In this document: positions 45,086 through 54,272 of the stretch, piece after piece
Layout of the letters: each line of letters opens with the position of its first letter
How positions within the stretch are numbered: position 1 is the first letter of the stretch
NCBI RefSeq assembly: GCF_003003995.1
Contig: NZ_PVWF01000022.1
Span: forward strand, 1 to 54,272
Direction: 5' to 3'
DNA length: 54,272 bases
Source of the DNA: Pleurocapsa sp. CCALA 161
Lineage (GTDB): Bacteria; Cyanobacteriota; Cyanobacteriia; Cyanobacteriales; Xenococcaceae
Notes under the pieces: generated by a model
Databases searched by the model: none
Told to the model about the DNA's origin: nothing
The model's input: only the letters and a program-made list of their open reading frames with translations
Made by a program: the position numbers and the translations under genes

Positions 45086-45892
45086 CTATGTTTCTGAATC
45101 TGAGGCAGAAGTGTTCATAAAAGAAGGAGACAAGAAGGCAACCACTGCACCCAGCATAAACCCGATAATATTGCGGAACAAAGGTAGAAACTCAGGAGTG
45201 CGAATCACCACAGGACCCATGCCAAAAGCAATAAACAAGATTCCCCACAAGGGAGACATAATTAGACCCCACTGCCAAGCAATCACCTGATCTTTATTAC
45301 GCGGAATCACCGCCACTCCTAAGATAACTCCGCCAACAATCGAACTAATTAAGGTTAAAATCCACTGCTCTTGGGGTAAGCCTGGTACAGCATTGCAGCC
45401 GTTTTTGAGTAAACATCCTTTAACTGACTCTAAAGCCTCAACGATCGCGTTATTTTCGCCATGCTCGCGAATATAATACATATTGCCAAAACGAGTTTGC
45501 AGCTCAATCCAGAAGTTACGCGGCAGTAATTCATACACATCGTCACCAATGCTAAAAGCCAGTAAATTACCACCTCTACTATCAGCCACTAGCAAAATAC
45601 TTTTATCGTCCAAACCCCAAAATTTCTTGACTGCACGACCAGGAGAGCGATCGTATTGAGTTAGAACACGCATTTTCCAGCCAGTTTCCGCCTCAAACTC
45701 TTCTAGGTTCTCAATTAAAGATTTCTCCTGCAACTCTGGCAATAAGTTAGCTAAATCAACTACTGGAGTAACTTCACTAGGCAATAATTCTGGATTGTTA
45801 ACTGCTAAAGCGGAGGGAGTTAAGCAAGTGAATAAAACCAGTAAACAAGCTCCTAAGATTAGTAAGGAACGCTGTATAAACCTATTGGTCAT
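45086..45892 (-). CDS. TPM-domain membrane protein (Psb32-like)
   Basis: I choose ATG 45892 (MTNRFIQRSLL), giving a signal peptide that ends near PSALAVNNP; the frame is open 11 codons earlier. The protein of 268 residues holds a TPM/TLP18.3 domain (LLPSEVTPVVDLANLLPELQ, ETGWKMRVLTQYDRSPGRA, DKSILLVADSRGG), then two or three membrane helices (about 170-192, 202-222, 235-256). In cyanobacteria the related Psb32 helps protect or repair photosystem II; this protein has the same layout, but the identity is not certain. It is a single gene. Confidence 0.8.
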   Translation of the reverse strand: MTNRFIQRSLLILGACLLVLFTCLTPSALAVNNPELLPSEVTPVVDLANLLPELQEKSLIENLEEFEAETGWKMRVLTQYDRSPGRAVKKFWGLDDKSILLVADSRGGNLLAFSIGDDVYELLPRNFWIELQTRFGNMYYIREHGENNAIVEALESVKGCLLKNGCNAVPGLPQEQWILTLISSIVGGVILGVAVIPRNKDQVIAWQWGLIMSPLWGILFIAFGMGPVVIRTPEFLPLFRNIIGFMLGAVVAFLSPSFMNTSASDSET

Positions 45893-46052
45893 GATTGTTT
45901 GATTAAAAAGATTGTTAGTATACAAGTTCGTATTTATAAAAATGCTCTTATTTTTTGTTACATTTATTTACCTTACTTTAAGATTATCAGCTATTAGTAG
46001 GGGTAGACGCAATAAAACCGAAAAATGTTAAACAATACTTTTTTTATCTAAG

Positions 46053-46499
46053 CTAGTCAATTTGGCGATCGCGATTTGACTTCAATTCTTCTGCGGAGTA
46101 ATTTTTTGGTGGAGAATAATTCAAAATATCCGCTCTGGGAGCGCGCCAAACTTTCCAGGCAGCTTTTGCGCCAGCAACCAGACCGAAACTGCTTTGCTGT
46201 ACCTGCTGTACTTGCTGTTTCGCTATTACCAGTCCTCGATCCACCTGCTGCACTACTCCTGTAGCGTTACTGATACCTTGATTAAGATCGTCGGTTAATT
46301 CACCAACTTCTTTTCCTGTCAGACGAATTGCTTCGAGGGTGGGAGGAAATTCTCGATTGAGGGTATCAAAGAGTTTTTCGGCGCTACGAGCAGCTCTGCC
46401 AACCTCTTGGAGAGTCGGGATAGTTACTAGTAAAACAGCAAACAGGCTAAAAGAAACCAAAAGCAAAGAAAGTCCTAGCCAAAATAAAGGATCTATCAT
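46053..46499 (-). CDS. DUF948-domain membrane protein
   Basis: A 148-residue protein with one N-terminal membrane helix (FWLGLSLLLVSFSLFAVLLV) and a long amphipathic helical region (RAARSAEKLFDTLNREFPPT, LTGKEVGELTDDLN) with VQQVDRGLVIAKQQVQQVQ, as in DUF948 proteins of unknown function. The YtxH gene begins its stop 29 bases upstream on the same strand, so the two form an operon. The ends are charged and exposed. Confidence 0.8.
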   Translation of the reverse strand: MIDPLFWLGLSLLLVSFSLFAVLLVTIPTLQEVGRAARSAEKLFDTLNREFPPTLEAIRLTGKEVGELTDDLNQGISNATGVVQQVDRGLVIAKQQVQQVQQSSFGLVAGAKAAWKVWRAPRADILNYSPPKNYSAEELKSNRDRQID

Positions 46500-46528
46500 A
46501 AAAGTTGAGCAGTCAGCATCCTTTTATT

Positions 46529-46873
46529 TTAGAGGCGATCGGTCACGGTCGAGTTTAAATCTCGATTTGTATCTAATTTAGTAGCTCTGGTAGTTGCTCG
46601 ACTGGTTTCGATTCCTGTGGCGATCGCTAATTTTAATCGTTCTAAAGTGTCTTCCCAATTTTCCCAGGTACTCTCTGAAAGCCGATCTGCCTGTAGCTGA
46701 ATGCTAGTAGTTAAATCTTCAGCTAATTCTGGTAAAGCATTAGCCGATTTTTTGATTACTTTTCTAGTTTCCTTCCCCGTACGTGGTGCAACCAATAATC
46801 CTACTACCGTACCGATCGCTCCACCAATCATCAAACCACTGAAAAACGCTCCTGGTGAACTTTTCTTGGACAT
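46529..46873 (-). CDS. YtxH-domain membrane protein
   Basis: A 114-residue protein. The glycine-rich membrane segment FFSGLMIGGAIGTVVGLLVAP followed by RTGKETRKVIKKSANALPEL is the YtxH domain, found in many stress- or envelope-linked proteins without known activity. The remainder is an amphipathic helix. It is the promoter-proximal gene of the YtxH-DUF948 pair. Confidence 0.82.
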   Translation of the reverse strand: MSKKSSPGAFFSGLMIGGAIGTVVGLLVAPRTGKETRKVIKKSANALPELAEDLTTSIQLQADRLSESTWENWEDTLERLKLAIATGIETSRATTRATKLDTNRDLNSTVTDRL

Positions 46874-47072
46874 ATTATTATCTACATTTTAATTTGATTA
46901 AATTTAAGCATATCAAGAGAGATTTCCTTTATGTTAAGTTAATCTGTCTTCCTCAAAGCTCTTCAGCTTGGATAATAGTTTTAGCTGGTTGGCTTTTGAG
47001 AAGATACAGAACATTTGATGTTTAATTAAATAAAGCTACTCACAACAATATTCTTCATTTTAGCAATCAATA

Positions 47073-47711
47073 ATGCCTCAAACAGTTTGGATCGCCAGAC
47101 ATGGCAATCGTCTCGATTTTATTAATCCTGAATGGTTCAATACTGCCACCAGGCGTTACGATCCTCCTTTGTCAGAGGATGGTTTCATCCAGGCAGCAGA
47201 GTTGGGGCAAAGACTTAAATCAGAGAAGATTAAGCATCTTTTTGTTTCCCCTTTTTTGCGTACCATTCAAACTGCTAATGAGGTAGCTCAAATTATGAAT
47301 CTAGAGATGAAGCTAGAAGCAGGATTGAGTGAATGGCATAATAGCCAATGGATGACTCAATCACCTGAAATTCATCCTCAAGAATTTCTGGCAACAGCAT
47401 ATCCAGCGATAGATTGGAGTTATCAATCTCAGATTTATCCTCAATATCCTGAAACAAAAGCTGATGTTAATCGACGTACAGCAGCAACTATCAAGCAGCT
47501 ATTATCTCAATACGATGAAGATATTCTCATTGTGGGACATGGCGCATCTGTGTTTGGTGTAACTCAAGGTTTAGTGGCAAATATTCCCGATGCGAAAATT
47601 GCTTTGTGTTCCCTAACTAAGGTGGTGGGAAATGTTGACAATTGGAATTTAGAGTTTTACGCTGACACTTCTCATTTAAGTCAGACTGAATCTCAAGTTA
47701 GGCTAAATTAA
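47073..47711 (+). CDS. Histidine-phosphatase-superfamily protein
   Basis: A 212-residue member of the phosphoglycerate-mutase-like family. The catalytic phospho-His is in WIARHGNRLDF at residue 10, followed by the PPLSEDGFIQAAELGQRLKS and HLFVSPFLRTIQTA boxes, and the second His in ILIVGHGASVFGVTQ. The acidic Glu is in LEAGLSEW. The N after RHG is typical of eukaryote-like UBASH3/TFIIIC-type phosphatases and many cyanobacterial relatives. Substrate unknown. It is monocistronic. Confidence 0.88.
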   Translation: MPQTVWIARHGNRLDFINPEWFNTATRRYDPPLSEDGFIQAAELGQRLKSEKIKHLFVSPFLRTIQTANEVAQIMNLEMKLEAGLSEWHNSQWMTQSPEIHPQEFLATAYPAIDWSYQSQIYPQYPETKADVNRRTAATIKQLLSQYDEDILIVGHGASVFGVTQGLVANIPDAKIALCSLTKVVGNVDNWNLEFYADTSHLSQTESQVRLN

Positions 47712-47771
47712 TTGTTCTTTTAGGCAGTGATTATAATTAATTATGTTATTGAGTTCAGTTGAATTAGCGTT

Positions 47772-47957
47772 TTAATGCAGCATTTCTTCACGATTATTGG
47801 CTTTAATATATGCAGAACCTTCAGCAAAGCCTCGACGGTAATATAGTAAAATATTAAATACTGAATGCTCGATTGGATCGAGATTTTGATGTATGGCATT
47901 TTGCCAGCCTAAACGGTAAAACCTATAGCCTACATGACCAATGCGTTTAGTATTCAT
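47772..47957 (-). CDS. Small hypothetical protein with a strong ribosome site
   Basis: A 61-residue basic protein (MNTKRIGHVGYRFYRLGWQN...YYRRGFAEGSAYIKAN) rich in Tyr and Arg. GGAGG lies 6 bases before the ATG, an excellent ribosome site that argues it is translated. The repeated pattern YRxGWQ...YRRGFAEG suggests two short helical units. No family known to me. It is flanked by AT-rich DNA. Confidence 0.65.
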   Translation of the reverse strand: MNTKRIGHVGYRFYRLGWQNAIHQNLDPIEHSVFNILLYYRRGFAEGSAYIKANNREEMLH

Positions 47958-48543
47958 TCGAAACCTCCATATTCTAAGTAATCTTAAGTATTGAGTTAAT
48001 TGACGGATTAGGCTATGTTGAGCGATCTCACTTGAGCAAGGCGATCGCCTGAACTAAATTAGTTGGTTACAAATTGGAACATATCTATTGGTAGATGCAC
48101 TTTTAAATATCAAGCTGTTTGAGAAACAGATACTAGACACTTACGCCTCAGACAAGTGTATCAGCTCAACAGTGATCACTACAGGACAATGCGATCGCCA
48201 TTCAACCTATCTATTTTAGTTAGCTTTTTAACTGTCTTTATCTTTAATCTTAAAAAATAACTTAATCAAATACATCTGAAAAAAGTCTCAAGTTTAAATT
48301 GATTTAAATAAACTTTTGGGTTACTATTTTAGTCATTATTTAAACACGTATGTATTGTACATAAAACATAAAAAATACCCTGGTTGACAGCTGGTGTAAA
48401 ATATGATGGTGCGATCGCCAATATTTTTTGATTTTTGATATTTAAACTTAAAGCTCTGATTAAACAAGTCATAACCCTCAAGCTTTACAATAGAAATTGA
48501 ACTAATTAAATAAATTTTTAAGAGAGCAATACTTTCAGTCATT
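47958..48543. other. Intergenic region upstream of ispG
   Basis: About 590 AT-rich bases. It holds the palindrome AGTGATCACT at 48171-48180 and TTGACA at 48383 but no clear -10 at the right distance. No RNA gene or convincing ORF seen. Confidence 0.4.
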
Positions 48544-49761
48544 ATGCAAACTCTGGATAATCTTAACCTGAGCAACAAGACAGCTTTTGATACCACCATC
48601 CATAGACGGAAAACGCGAGGGGTAAAAGTTGGGGATATCACTATTGGTGGGGGAAATCCAGTGGTGGTGCAGTCAATGATTAACGAAGATACTTTAGATA
48701 TTGAGGGCTCAGTTGCCGCAATCCGCCGTCTTCATGAAATTGGCTGCGAAATTGTCAGAGTAACCGTCCCCAGCATGGCTCATGCCAAAGCCTTGGGGGT
48801 CATTAAGGAAAAATTAGCCCAGACTTATCAGCCAGTTCCCCTCGTTGCAGATGTTCACCACAACGGCATGAAAATTGCCTTAGAAGTAGCCAAGCATGTG
48901 GACAAGGTACGGATTAATCCAGGTTTATATGTCTTCGAAAAACCCAAAAGCGATCGCACTGAATATACCTCTACGGAATTTAAGGAAATTGGTGACAAAA
49001 TTCGCGCAACTTTAGAACCCTTAGTTGTCTCACTGCGAGATCAAGGTAAAGCAATGCGCATTGGGGTTAATCATGGTTCTTTGTCGGAAAGAATGCTCTT
49101 TACCTATGGCGATACTCCTGAAGGGATGGTAGAGTCGGCGCTAGAGTTTATTAAAATCTGCGAATCACTAGAGTTTTACAATATTATCCTGTCTCTCAAA
49201 GCTTCCCGTGTTCCTGTAATGTTGGCAGCCTATCGCTTAATGGTACAGCGGATGAATGAGTTAGGAATGGAATACCCTTTGCATTTGGGGGTTACAGAAG
49301 CAGGTGATGGCGAGTACGGCAGAATTAAATCTACTGCGGGTATTGGTACTCTTTTGGCTCAAGGCATCGGTGATACAATTCGGGTATCCTTAACCGAAGC
49401 GCCAGAAAAAGAAATCCCTGTTTGCTATAGTATCCTGCAAGCTTTGGGACTAAGAAAAACCATGGTAGAGTATGTTGCTTGTCCTTCCTGTGGTCGAACT
49501 CTATTTAACCTCGAAGAGGTGCTGCATAAAGTACGCGAAGCAACCAAACATCTGACAGGTTTAGATATTGCCGTAATGGGCTGTATTGTTAATGGGCCAG
49601 GGGAAATGGCCGATGCCGATTATGGCTATGTTGGTAAACAGCCTGGCTATATCTCTCTCTATCGTGGCCGAGATGAAATTAAAAAAGTTCCTGAAGACCA
49701 AGGGGTAGCGGAATTAATTAATTTAATCAAGTCTGATGATCGTTGGGTTGAGCCAGATTAA
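48544..49761 (+). CDS. ispG: 4-hydroxy-3-methylbut-2-enyl diphosphate synthase (ferredoxin)
   Basis: A 405-residue IspG/GcpE, the iron-sulphur enzyme that reduces MEcPP to HMBPP in the methylerythritol phosphate route to isoprenoids (carotenoids, phytol, quinones). The N-terminal TIM barrel shows [17 protein letters not shown], and the C-terminal part carries the 4Fe-4S Cys: two in VACPSCGRT and one in [10 protein letters not shown]. Cyanobacterial IspG takes electrons from ferredoxin. The length is normal. It is followed 334 bases later by the thiC riboswitch. Confidence 0.96.
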   Translation: MQTLDNLNLSNKTAFDTTIHRRKTRGVKVGDITIGGGNPVVVQSMINEDTLDIEGSVAAIRRLHEIGCEIVRVTVPSMAHAKALGVIKEKLAQTYQPVPLVADVHHNGMKIALEVAKHVDKVRINPGLYVFEKPKSDRTEYTSTEFKEIGDKIRATLEPLVVSLRDQGKAMRIGVNHGSLSERMLFTYGDTPEGMVESALEFIKICESLEFYNIILSLKASRVPVMLAAYRLMVQRMNELGMEYPLHLGVTEAGDGEYGRIKSTAGIGTLLAQGIGDTIRVSLTEAPEKEIPVCYSILQALGLRKTMVEYVACPSCGRTLFNLEEVLHKVREATKHLTGLDIAVMGCIVNGPGEMADADYGYVGKQPGYISLYRGRDEIKKVPEDQGVAELINLIKSDDRWVEPD

Positions 49762-49998
49762 ACCGCTTCGCGTTTAGCCTTAAGTTTATCCGCAGGTGTC
49801 CCTCAAGGGATATGTTATGCCCTTATCCTCAAAGACTAAGCCAAGCTCATAGCTACCAACGAAGTTTGTTAAATTGAAGACTGGCAATGCTTTGATAATT
49901 AAATTCAAGGCTTTTTAAGAAATAATGCTTTGAATGAAGAAATAATATTTCGGTTCTCAGCAGAAATTGAAACGAGTAAATAGTGTTAGAATTCCCAT

Positions 49999-51481
<1,483 letters not shown>

Positions 51482-51547
51482 CTAAACAAGTTAAATAAAA
51501 GTTTAATTACAAAGAGATGGATCTCGTAATTCTTAGGGGTAAGCTAA

Positions 51548-51712
51548 CTATGGCTTGCTCCTTTTTTGTCGATTGATTACCTTATATTTACCTACTGTTA
51601 AATCTTCTTTTGTGTTTGTAGGATAAGTAAAGCGAATTTTAATTGAACCATTTCTAACTGATAGGCTGATGCGCCCAATTTTAACTTTTCTCTCTTCGTT
51701 GTTGATATACAT
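51548..51712 (-). pseudogene. Tyrosine integrase N-terminal remnant
   Basis: A 54-codon frame from ATG 51712: MYINNEERKVKIGRISLSVR, NGSIKIRFTYPTNTKEDLTV, then GKYKVINRQKRSKP and stop. It resembles the arm-binding start of cyanobacterial phage-type integrases (a beta-sheet with RNGSIKIRFTYP). The recombinase domain is missing. It lies 195 bases from tRNA-Pro, a usual integration target. The identification rests on pattern memory only. Confidence 0.45.
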
Positions 51713-51906
51713 CGTGTTTCACCCATCAGGTGCTAACACACGATTTAAAAAGAAAACAGAAAAAATAGCTTTATTTGACCAGCCAAATTGAAGCTGTAGC
51801 TACAGTCTTTAAATAAATCCACGATAGCTACAAGTCTTGACATCATTTGTTTTCAAAACATTTATCAAAAAACGCAAATCAATGATATGATTAATGATTG
51901 TGAAAA

Positions 51907-51980
51907 CGGGGCGTAGCGCAGCTTGGTAGCGTACCACTTTGGGGTAGTGGGGGTCATGGGTTCAAATCCCGTCGCTCCGA
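51907..51980 (+). tRNA. tRNA-Pro (anticodon GGG)
   Basis: Folds as a complete cloverleaf: acceptor CGGGGCG/CGCTCCG, D stem GCGC/GCGT, anticodon stem CCACT/AGTGG with loop TTGGGGT, so the anticodon is GGG, T stem ATGGG/CCCGT with TTCAAAT, and discriminator A. The CCA end is not encoded. It reads proline codons CCC and CCU. Confidence 0.95.
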
Positions 51981-51995
51981 TACATATACAGTAAG

Positions 51996-52082
51996 GGTTT
52001 CGGTTATTTCTTGAAAAGGGATTAATTGGATTATTTCTATAATATCCCCAATTAATCCCCACTTTGAATGATTTACGAAACC
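51996..52082. repeat. Nested palindrome just after tRNA-Pro
   Basis: Outer arms GGTTTCG (51996) and CGAAACC (52076) enclose a strong hairpin with arms GGGATTAATTGG (52018-52029) and CCAATTAATCCC (52048-52059), extended inside by ATTAT/ATAAT. Could be a tRNA transcript end or a recombination site of a lost element. Confidence 0.7.
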
Positions 52083-52100
52083 TTCACCTAATTGAAAACA

Positions 52101-52186
52101 TTAGGCTACAGTCTTGTTAGGCAAGATTCTTGCCTCCTTCCATCTTCTACCATTTTTAATACTGCTGATAGTTTCTCTCGAAATAT
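52101..52186 (-). pseudogene. HNH/intein-type endonuclease tail remnant
   Basis: Read in a frame shifted from the DnaB fragment, the minus strand gives FDISRETISSIKNGRRWKEA followed by RILPNKTVA and a stop. ISRETxSxIKNGRxWK is the HTH typical of NUMOD/HNH homing endonucleases. There is no start codon or nuclease motif. Confidence 0.5.
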
Positions 52187-52455
52187 CAAACTGATACCAT
52201 AGGACGTTTATTTTGCCTTCCTTCTACTCCCCTACCGACTTGAGATAAGGCTAAGACTGGAACTGACAATTCTCCAGCTAGTTGATATAGTCCTCGACCC
52301 ACATCACCCAATTCATAACTGCGATTTCCACCATTGTCTAATGCCATCATTTGCAAATAATCGACAATTACCAAGCCTAGTTTGCCTTCTCTTGCTTTGA
52401 GCCGACGGGCTTCCGAAGCAATTCCCGCTACACTAATTCCTCTATTCTCATTCAT
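52186..52455 (-). pseudogene. DnaB helicase fragment
   Basis: The 89 codons match a middle piece of the replicative helicase DnaB: ISVAGIASEARRLKAREGKL, Walker B LGLVIVDYLQMMALDNGG and the loop VPVLALSQVGRGVEGRQNKR. The Walker A domain, the N-terminal domain and the C-terminal third are absent, and the frame stops right after RPMVS. It is surely not a working helicase. It may stem from a plasmid or phage DnaB, or from an intein-bearing copy. Confidence 0.8.
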
Positions 52456-52822
52456 GTTTCGCTATGGGTTTAGATTGATTTTTTAGTTGGTCGATTCTTT
52501 TAATTTGGTTGTCAGGATTATCCAGTAGCCGATTGAATTCTGATGTGAATACTTCAGCTTCATTACCAGTTTTTGTATGATCTATTTTTTCTTGGTTTAA
52601 CTGCTTCTGATGGTTAGCGATCGCTCTTTGTTTTGCTGAATCAGGAACTGAGGTTGAATCAGAGTTAGGTTTACGAACTTTATTTTCTTTCTGGTATTCC
52701 AGGTAATAAACTTCCCAGCGATTTTGCCCAGCTTTAGTTTGACTGGCTAACCAAGCTTCTAAATCTTGTACTGGTTGTTGGAAGTTTTTAATTGCCTCTT
52801 TGACAAACCCAAAAAAATTAGG
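52448..52822 (-). pseudogene. Start-less ORF fragment of a mobile-element gene
   Basis: An open frame of 124 codons without any Met: it starts after a stop at 52823 as PNFFGFVKEAIKNFQQPVQD and runs through RWEVYYLEYQKENKVRKPNS to a stop overlapping the DnaB-fragment ATG. It is hydrophilic and Lys/Gln-rich. I do not recognise the family. The missing front means the gene was cut at about 52822. Confidence 0.6.
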
Positions 52823-53953
52823 TCAATAAATAATTTGACCCAGGGTAAGTTTGGTAAAATTTTTGAGCCTTCAGTTACTCAGTCAACAGTAGCTCGTTGG
52901 GAAAAAGGCGAGCAGAATCCTGATAGAATACATTTTCCAAAAATCGCCTCATTGCTTAATTTATCTTTTGAAGAATTTATTGAATTTATTGAGCAACCGA
53001 TATCTAAAATCGAAGATTTAAATATAGAAAATAAAACGCTCACATACAACGAACGGCATTTATCAATGCTAAAAAAAGGAGCTAGAGCTTGGAATAGTTG
53101 GCGAAAGAAGAATCCAGATGTTATTCCTCAGTTATCTGGTATTTATTTGAAAAATGGAGACTTTGATAATTTAGATGGGTATAATTTAGACTATGCTAAT
53201 TTAGCTGGTTTTAGGGGGGTATTTATATCAATACAACATGCGAGCCTTATTGAAGCCAACATGGAAAAAGCAGAGCTTACAGGAGGTTCTTGTATTGGCT
53301 CAAATTTTTCAAGAGCTAATTTAAAGAAGATTAATATTCAATCTACTCGTTTTAATCGAGCAATTTTTAGAGAAACCAATTTATATAAAGCTTGCATTTT
53401 AGATTCAGATTTCAAAGAAGTAAGTTTTGAAAAAGCTTGCATGGAGCAAATTGTATTTGATCGAGTTGATCTTTCTGGAGCTAATTTAAAGCAAGTAGAT
53501 TTAGAATCTGCAAAATTTACTAAAGTACAATTGAGAGAAGCCAATTTAAACCAAGCCTCTTTGAAAAAAGCTTTTCTTGATACCTGTTCTGTTTATGGCT
53601 CTACTTTTTTAGAAACTAATTTAGAAGACATAATAACTGAAAAAGTATTTATTTCACCTCAAGGATTTGAAGGAATTACCGTACAAGATCTCGCCTTGGC
53701 ACAATTTACTTGTTTAAAACTTTATCATCCTCTTTTGACACAAAAGTTTGTTAATTCTTATAATATTGAGCATGATTTTGTAAAATATGCTCAACTTTTA
53801 GCAAATAGATATGGAAGATATAAGTACAAGAAAAAGAGTGGTTCTTTTGCTTTTTTCAAATACAATAAAATCAACTTTATTGATATATTTGTCGACATAG
53901 AAAAAATTGACAATAATTTGTATAAAATTTATATTTTAAAAATTCTGTTTTAG
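52766..53953 (+). CDS. HTH-pentapeptide repeat protein, possibly N-terminally rearranged
   Basis: The 395-residue frame has an XRE-like HTH near residues 24-75 (LTQGKFGKIF, VTQSTVARWEKGEQNPDRIH), a linker, then some 20 pentapeptide repeats of the A(D/N)Lxx type (about 120-285; for example ANLAGF, ANLKQVDLES, ANLNQASLKK), and a C-terminal alpha-beta tail. Pentapeptide repeats fold into a right-handed beta-helix, and some act on DNA gyrase. The first about 20 residues (MYWLLEVFNCLFDKPKK) overlap the opposite-strand fragment, so the true start may be lost. Regulator role is inferred. Confidence 0.75.
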   Translation: MYWLLEVFNCLFDKPKKIRSINNLTQGKFGKIFEPSVTQSTVARWEKGEQNPDRIHFPKIASLLNLSFEEFIEFIEQPISKIEDLNIENKTLTYNERHLSMLKKGARAWNSWRKKNPDVIPQLSGIYLKNGDFDNLDGYNLDYANLAGFRGVFISIQHASLIEANMEKAELTGGSCIGSNFSRANLKKINIQSTRFNRAIFRETNLYKACILDSDFKEVSFEKACMEQIVFDRVDLSGANLKQVDLESAKFTKVQLREANLNQASLKKAFLDTCSVYGSTFLETNLEDIITEKVFISPQGFEGITVQDLALAQFTCLKLYHPLLTQKFVNSYNIEHDFVKYAQLLANRYGRYKYKKKSGSFAFFKYNKINFIDIFVDIEKIDNNLYKIYILKILF

Positions 53954-54028
53954 CTTTTCTAGAACCTTTGCTAGCTCTTCAAGTTTTTGATGCTTATCAT
54001 CTGAAATTTTTAAATGTAACGAACTCAT
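53936..54028 (-). pseudogene. Short ribbon-helix-helix antitoxin-like remnant
   Basis: A 30-codon frame: MSSLHLKISDDKHQKLEELA, KVLEKLKQNF, stop. LHLKISDDKxxKLEELA resembles the start of CopG/RHH antitoxins, usually 60-90 residues. It overlaps the end of the pentapeptide gene in the opposite direction. AAGAAG lies upstream as a weak ribosome site. Confidence 0.35.
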
Positions 54029-54272
54029 GCTAAATAATCTTCTTTGGTTGCTTAATCTGTAATTAGGGGAACTTTAACCGCAATGTATGCGGAAAATAAA
54101 GTGTAACTGATTAAATGCTTGAACTTTCTTGTCAAACATAATTCTAATAATTTTCTGTTGGCACTACCCTCTTGTTCTATTTCATTATTCAAGCTAGTCG
54201 GCGAAGCGAATCGGGCATGGGAAGAGATCTAGAATTTCAACATTCCCTGAGCGAGCCATCGTAGCCCGACGA
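54029..54272. other. End of window, no gene seen
   Basis: AT-rich DNA to about 54190, then a GC-richer stretch with CGGCGAAGCGAATCGGG. No ORF or RNA gene is supported. Confidence 0.4.

Noticed and set aside
48336-48641. Minus-strand ORF of 101 codons overlapping the ispG start
   Set aside because: It is AT-rich, runs antisense to the conserved ispG N-terminus and has no recognisable domain.
51907-51980. Duplicated tRNA 3' end (attR) inside the window
   Set aside because: No second copy of the T-arm/acceptor sequence was found downstream to 54272; it could lie outside.

Overview
The window is chromosomal DNA from a cyanobacterium. The evidence is the very frequent HIP1 octamer (GCGATCGC), the start of psbD (photosystem II D2) at the left edge, ycf4, a CruA-type lycopene cyclase, a Psb32/TPM protein, a Mg-type hemB, guaB3 and many cyanobacteria-only DUF families (DUF3038, DUF4335, DUF4168, DUF4350). 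Base composition, heptanucleotide tandem repeats and small HIP1-bounded palindromes fit a repeat-rich genome. I cannot fix the genus.

Layout. 0-7.3 kb: psbD start (minus strand), ycf4, rtcB, a lipoprotein cyclophilin, a membrane-anchored globin, a beta-ketoacyl-ACP synthase and guaB3. 7.4-16.4 kb: cruA, the DUF3038-DUF4335 pair, a secreted cysteine-rich protein, a MoeB-rhodanese fusion and pstS with a possible Pho box. 16.8-21 kb: a membrane GTPase, then hemB and a flavoprotein diverging from a region with two good Fur boxes. 21-28.9 kb: accessory genes, including a truncated DUF262 gene, a yoeB remnant, an alpha/beta hydrolase without its catalytic triad, YdcF and SGNH proteins, a COG0523 GTPase overlapping a WD40 gene behind a possible Zur box, map, and a higA antitoxin whose higB is reduced to its last 35 codons. 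28.9-36.7 kb: a glycosyltransferase, a SirB1 protein, tex (flanked by a long inverted repeat), serS and a DUF4129-DUF4350 pair. 37-42.3 kb: a compact dndB-dndC-dndD cluster (DNA phosphorothioation) with its own promoter, no dndA or dndE and no dndFGH restriction genes; dndD carries an in-frame palindromic repeat. 42.4-47.9 kb: a TPR-GNAT fusion, small secreted and membrane proteins, and a phosphatase. 48.5-51.5 kb: ispG and thiC under a TPP riboswitch. 51.5-54.3 kb: tRNA-Pro(GGG) surrounded by fragments of mobile DNA (integrase start, DnaB piece, HNH-type tail, a start-less plasmid-like ORF), then an HTH-pentapeptide protein.

Most genes are ordinary housekeeping, arranged singly or in pairs. 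Accessory content sits at about 21.1-21.8, 28.4-28.9, 36.7-42.4 and 51.5-54.1 kb. The best leads are the reduced Dnd cluster with a repeat-derived insertion in DndD, the inverted repeat around tex, the Zur-like/COG0523-WD40 unit, the Fur-controlled hemB/flavoprotein promoter, the unusual D2 N-terminus and the decayed element at tRNA-Pro. No CRISPR array, rRNA or complete insertion sequence was seen.
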